DNA from: Flavobacterium sp.
GTDB taxonomy: Bacteria > Bacteroidota > Bacteroidia > Flavobacteriales > Flavobacteriaceae
Direction: 5' to 3'
Length of the DNA stretch: 8,101 bases
Assembly: GCA_005792865.1 (NCBI GenBank)
Contig: SXQR01000260.1
Span: 1-8,101, forward strand
Made by a program: the position numbers and the translations under genes. The notes beneath the pieces are model-generated. The model saw nothing but the letters and a program-made list of their open reading frames with translations. It had not been told where the DNA came from and ran no database searches. Positions 6,114 through 8,101 of this stretch are shown one piece after another (the first letter of the stretch is position 1; each line of letters opens with the position of its first letter).

Positions 6114-7355
6114 TTAACGCGCCTGGCGGGTTGCTCCGGTGGCCTGCCGTTGCGGCGTAAAGTTTCCGCGTTCTATGGGCGTGCTTCGCATTTGCGGGGC
6201 ACGCGTTTGGAAATCAGGCGCTGCACGTCGTTCGGTCCTGGTAGGGGCCTGTTGCCTGGTGCCGGGCTGGTAGGCGGGAGCGGCAGTGCGCGGAGCCGGC
6301 GCCTCATAATTTGTGCGTGGGGCTGCGGTGCGCGGCCGCGAGGTGACGGGTGCGGATGACCGGACTTCACCACGAACGGGGGTTTCAACGGTTACGGCCC
6401 TGGTGCGGACGGGTTGGCCCGTACGGGGTGCCGATGCGCGTACGCCGGAAGTGGTGGCAGGCGAAAGGCTTCGGGTAGAACGGATCCCGGTTACCGGAAC
6501 GGCTTCGGAGGTGGAAGCCTGGTCCACGATCGATGCCGGTTGTGCGGTCCTGGTGGAAGTCCTGACCGGGGCGACGGTTGTCCGTGTGCCCGGAGTGGAT
6601 GTCCTGGTACCCTGCGCGATCCGTACCTGGTCCATTTCGCGTCGGTTACTGAAATTTACGCGCTGCGCAAACGAACGCCCTTCATAATGGGTACGGTATC
6701 CGTTGGCCCGAATCCCACTGTGCATCGCCGCGGCACGGGAACTCCTGCGGCCGCTGGCGTAATGGTAGTAGTGGTTGTTGTTGACGTAAAGCGCAACATT
6801 GTTGCAGTAGGAATAATAGGGAACAGGTGTCCAGGCGTAGTACCAGCTAGGATAGTAACCCCAATACCACGTTGACCAATATGGCCTGTAATGCCTTACC
6901 CAAAAAGTATTATAGATGGCGGGAGTGTACACGTAGACCGGTTCATAGATATAATTGGAGCCATACATATAAGTATCGCCAACAACCTGTACCTGTACAT
7001 TGTTGTTGCGGTCGCGCTCGACTTCAACGGTAGCCACGTCCTGGAATACGTCGCGTTCGAGGACCGCCTGTATCAGGATGAGGTGTGTACCGCCTTCGAC
7101 CGATTCAACAACCCGGAGATAGTCCACCTGGTTGTCGCGGTTGAGGTCAAGGTTGGATATTTTCGACTTGGGATCATTGAGCAAACGCTCAAATTCCTCG
7201 AGATTTGCGGCATCTCCAAAAAGGGAAGCGACGGCGCGCAGGTCGAGGTTGTCGGAGATATCATCGGAAGTGGCGGTGACCGTGGTCCGGTCCTGGGCCA
7301 TCGCGCTGAATGAAAAGATCATGGCCAGCGCTGCGAATATTGATTTTGTTTTCAT
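6114..7355 (-). CDS. Secreted protein of unknown function: conserved domain, Tyr/Trp-rich patch, Arg/Thr/Pro-rich tail
   Basis: I recognise the type (common in Bacteroidota, usually 'hypothetical') but not a function. The 413-residue product has four parts. Residues 1-20 are a signal peptide ending in AMA. Residues 30-128 form a compact domain with the EF-hand-like loop DLNRDNQVDYLR at 70-81, then LILIQAVLERDVFQDVATVEVE at 92-113. Calcium binding is doubtful because the twelfth loop residue is Arg rather than an acidic residue. Residues 129-200 are extremely aromatic (21 Tyr, 6 Trp, 1 Phe in 72). Residues from about 203 to the end are low-complexity, rich in Arg, Thr, Ala, Pro and Ser, with APRT-type units recurring, and probably disordered. 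There is no lysine after residue 65. No T9SS sorting domain is present, so the periplasm or outer-membrane face is the likely location. The gene is divergent from the lipoprotein gene and ends at a strong terminator. Confidence 0.85.
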   Translation of the reverse strand: MKTKSIFAALAMIFSFSAMAQDRTTVTATSDDISDNLDLRAVASLFGDAANLEEFERLLNDPKSKISNLDLNRDNQVDYLRVVESVEGGTHLILIQAVLERDVFQDVATVEVERDRNNNVQVQVVGDTYMYGSNYIYEPVYVYTPAIYNTFWVRHYRPYWSTWYWGYYPSWYYAWTPVPYYSYCNNVALYVNNNHYYHYASGRRSSRAAAMHSGIRANGYRTHYEGRSFAQRVNFSNRREMDQVRIAQGTRTSTPGTRTTVAPVRTSTRTAQPASIVDQASTSEAVPVTGIRSTRSLSPATTSGVRASAPRTGQPVRTRAVTVETPVRGEVRSSAPVTSRPRTAAPRTNYEAPAPRTAAPAYQPGTRQQAPTRTERRAAPDFQTRAPQMRSTPIERGNFTPQRQATGATRQAR

Positions 7356-7411
7356 TAGTTTTATGTGTTACCCGGCATAAGCCGCGGCCTCAAACCAATT
7401 ATTGTGCCATT

Positions 7412-8101
7412 ATGTTTTTTTCATTGCCGAACATTCGTTACCCATTTGCTTGCGCAGTTTTGCTGACCGCAATGATGTTTGCCTCGTGCCGGTCGGTGCA
7501 CGTGAGTGGCCGTATATCACGGATCGATACATTATTTAGCGACAAGATCAGCATCCGGGCGATAACCATTGCCGATGATAAACTTTGGTATGGTGCCGAT
7601 AAGGGCCGGTACGGGTACGTGGACCTGAAATCCAAAAAGAGGAGGGAGGCCAATGCAGCATCCGATTCGGTGCGTGGTGAGTTTCGCAGCATCGCATCGA
7701 CGGGAGGCAGGGTATTGATTGCCAATGCGGGTTCTCCGGCGAAGATATTCATGGTTGCGCCCGACCTGTCGCGCAAACTGGTACATCTGGATGCGCACCC
7801 CGACGCATTTTTTGACAGCATGCAGTTTATCACCCCTTTGCATGGTATCCTTCTTGGCGATCCGGTTGATGGATGTTTTACCATCCTGCAAAGTTTTGAC
7901 GGCGGAATATCCTGGAACCGGCTTCCCTGCACGGCACCTGTCAAAAACATCGACGGCGAAGCCGCATTTGCCGCAAGCAACGGCAACATCGCCTTTTCAG
8001 GAAGCGATATCTGGATCTTTACGGGCGGAAAATCGTCGCGGGTATTGAAATCGCCCGATTTGGGCAAGACCTGGCGGTCACATTCCACTCCGATGGTTTC
8101 C
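7412..8101 (+). CDS. BNR/Asp-box repeat lipoprotein (often annotated 'oxidoreductase' in flavobacteria), 3' truncated by window edge
   Basis: An uninterrupted frame runs from ATG 7412 to the last base, 230 residues without a stop. The N-terminus is a lipoprotein signal: a hydrophobic stretch at 12-24, then FASC with lipobox Cys26, so the mature protein should be lipid-anchored. Two Asp-box (BNR) motifs are visible, SFDGGISW at 161-168 and SPDLGKTW at 214-221, typical of beta-propeller blades in sialidase/YCF48-like folds. Segments such as DSMQF (135-139), LLGDP (147-151) and GEAAFAASN (182-190) match, from memory, a flavobacterial lipoprotein family of about 350 residues commonly labelled 'oxidoreductase'. 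No redox motif supports that label here, and substrate and activity are unknown. The start was chosen because it immediately precedes the signal peptide. The 56-nt gap to the divergent neighbour must hold both promoters, and none is clear. Confidence 0.85.
   Translation, partial: MFFSLPNIRYPFACAVLLTAMMFASCRSVHVSGRISRIDTLFSDKISIRAITIADDKLWYGADKGRYGYVDLKSKKRREANAASDSVRGEFRSIASTGGRVLIANAGSPAKIFMVAPDLSRKLVHLDAHPDAFFDSMQFITPLHGILLGDPVDGCFTILQSFDGGISWNRLPCTAPVKNIDGEAAFAASNGNIAFSGSDIWIFTGGKSSRVLKSPDLGKTWRSHSTPMVS

Noticed and set aside
7366..7390. GC-rich short palindromes (CCGCGG and CGGC-ATAA-GCCG) between the divergent genes
   Set aside because: The stems are only 4-6 bp with no T run or consistent operator pattern. 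Matches this short are expected by chance in this composition.
7438..8088. 216-codon open frame on the minus strand at the right edge
   Set aside because: It overlaps the + strand lipoprotein frame, which has a lipobox and two Asp-box motifs. The minus frame shows no motif.

Overview
The window comes from a member of the Bacteroidota, most likely the Flavobacteriia. Four things point there. The Rho C-terminus at the left edge has the form I know from flavobacteria. Two secreted nucleases end in type IX secretion (T9SS) sorting domains, a system confined to this phylum. Several genes carry TAnnTTTG elements, the Bacteroidota -7 promoter motif, a short distance upstream. No strong Shine-Dalgarno sites are seen. 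By eye the base composition is fairly GC-rich for a flavobacterium, roughly half G+C.

Layout: the 3' end of rho (2-232, + strand) closes with a clear intrinsic terminator. A convergent spacer follows (263-503). It holds a perfect 15-bp inverted repeat and the terminator of the facing genes. Five genes then run on the minus strand. Read in their direction of transcription, they are a secreted protein with a cationic lysine-free tail (7355-6114), a Kup-type potassium transporter (6004-4043), an RsmB/NOP-type RNA cytosine methyltransferase (3986-2772), and two endonuclease I family secreted nucleases (2763-1693 and 1574-504). At the right edge a lipoprotein with BNR/Asp-box repeats starts on the + strand at 7412 and runs off the window. 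It is divergent from the secreted-protein gene.

Transcription: the minus-strand genes look like several units rather than one operon. Intrinsic terminators follow the secreted-protein gene (6072-6094), the upstream nuclease (1649-1670) and the downstream nuclease (457-481). TAnnTTTG motifs lie 17-18 nt before the starts of kup, the methyltransferase and the second nuclease. Only the methyltransferase and the first nuclease are tightly linked, with an 8-nt gap.

Function: most of the window is housekeeping (Rho, Kup, RNA methyltransferase) or common flavobacterial surface biology (secreted nucleases, a lipoprotein). The two nucleases probably degrade extracellular DNA or RNA for nutrient or phosphate supply, or for matrix turnover. 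I found no convincing new multi-gene system. The items most worth a second look are the secreted protein with an aromatic patch and arginine-only tail, the tandem but strongly diverged nuclease pair, and the palindromic repeat downstream of rho.
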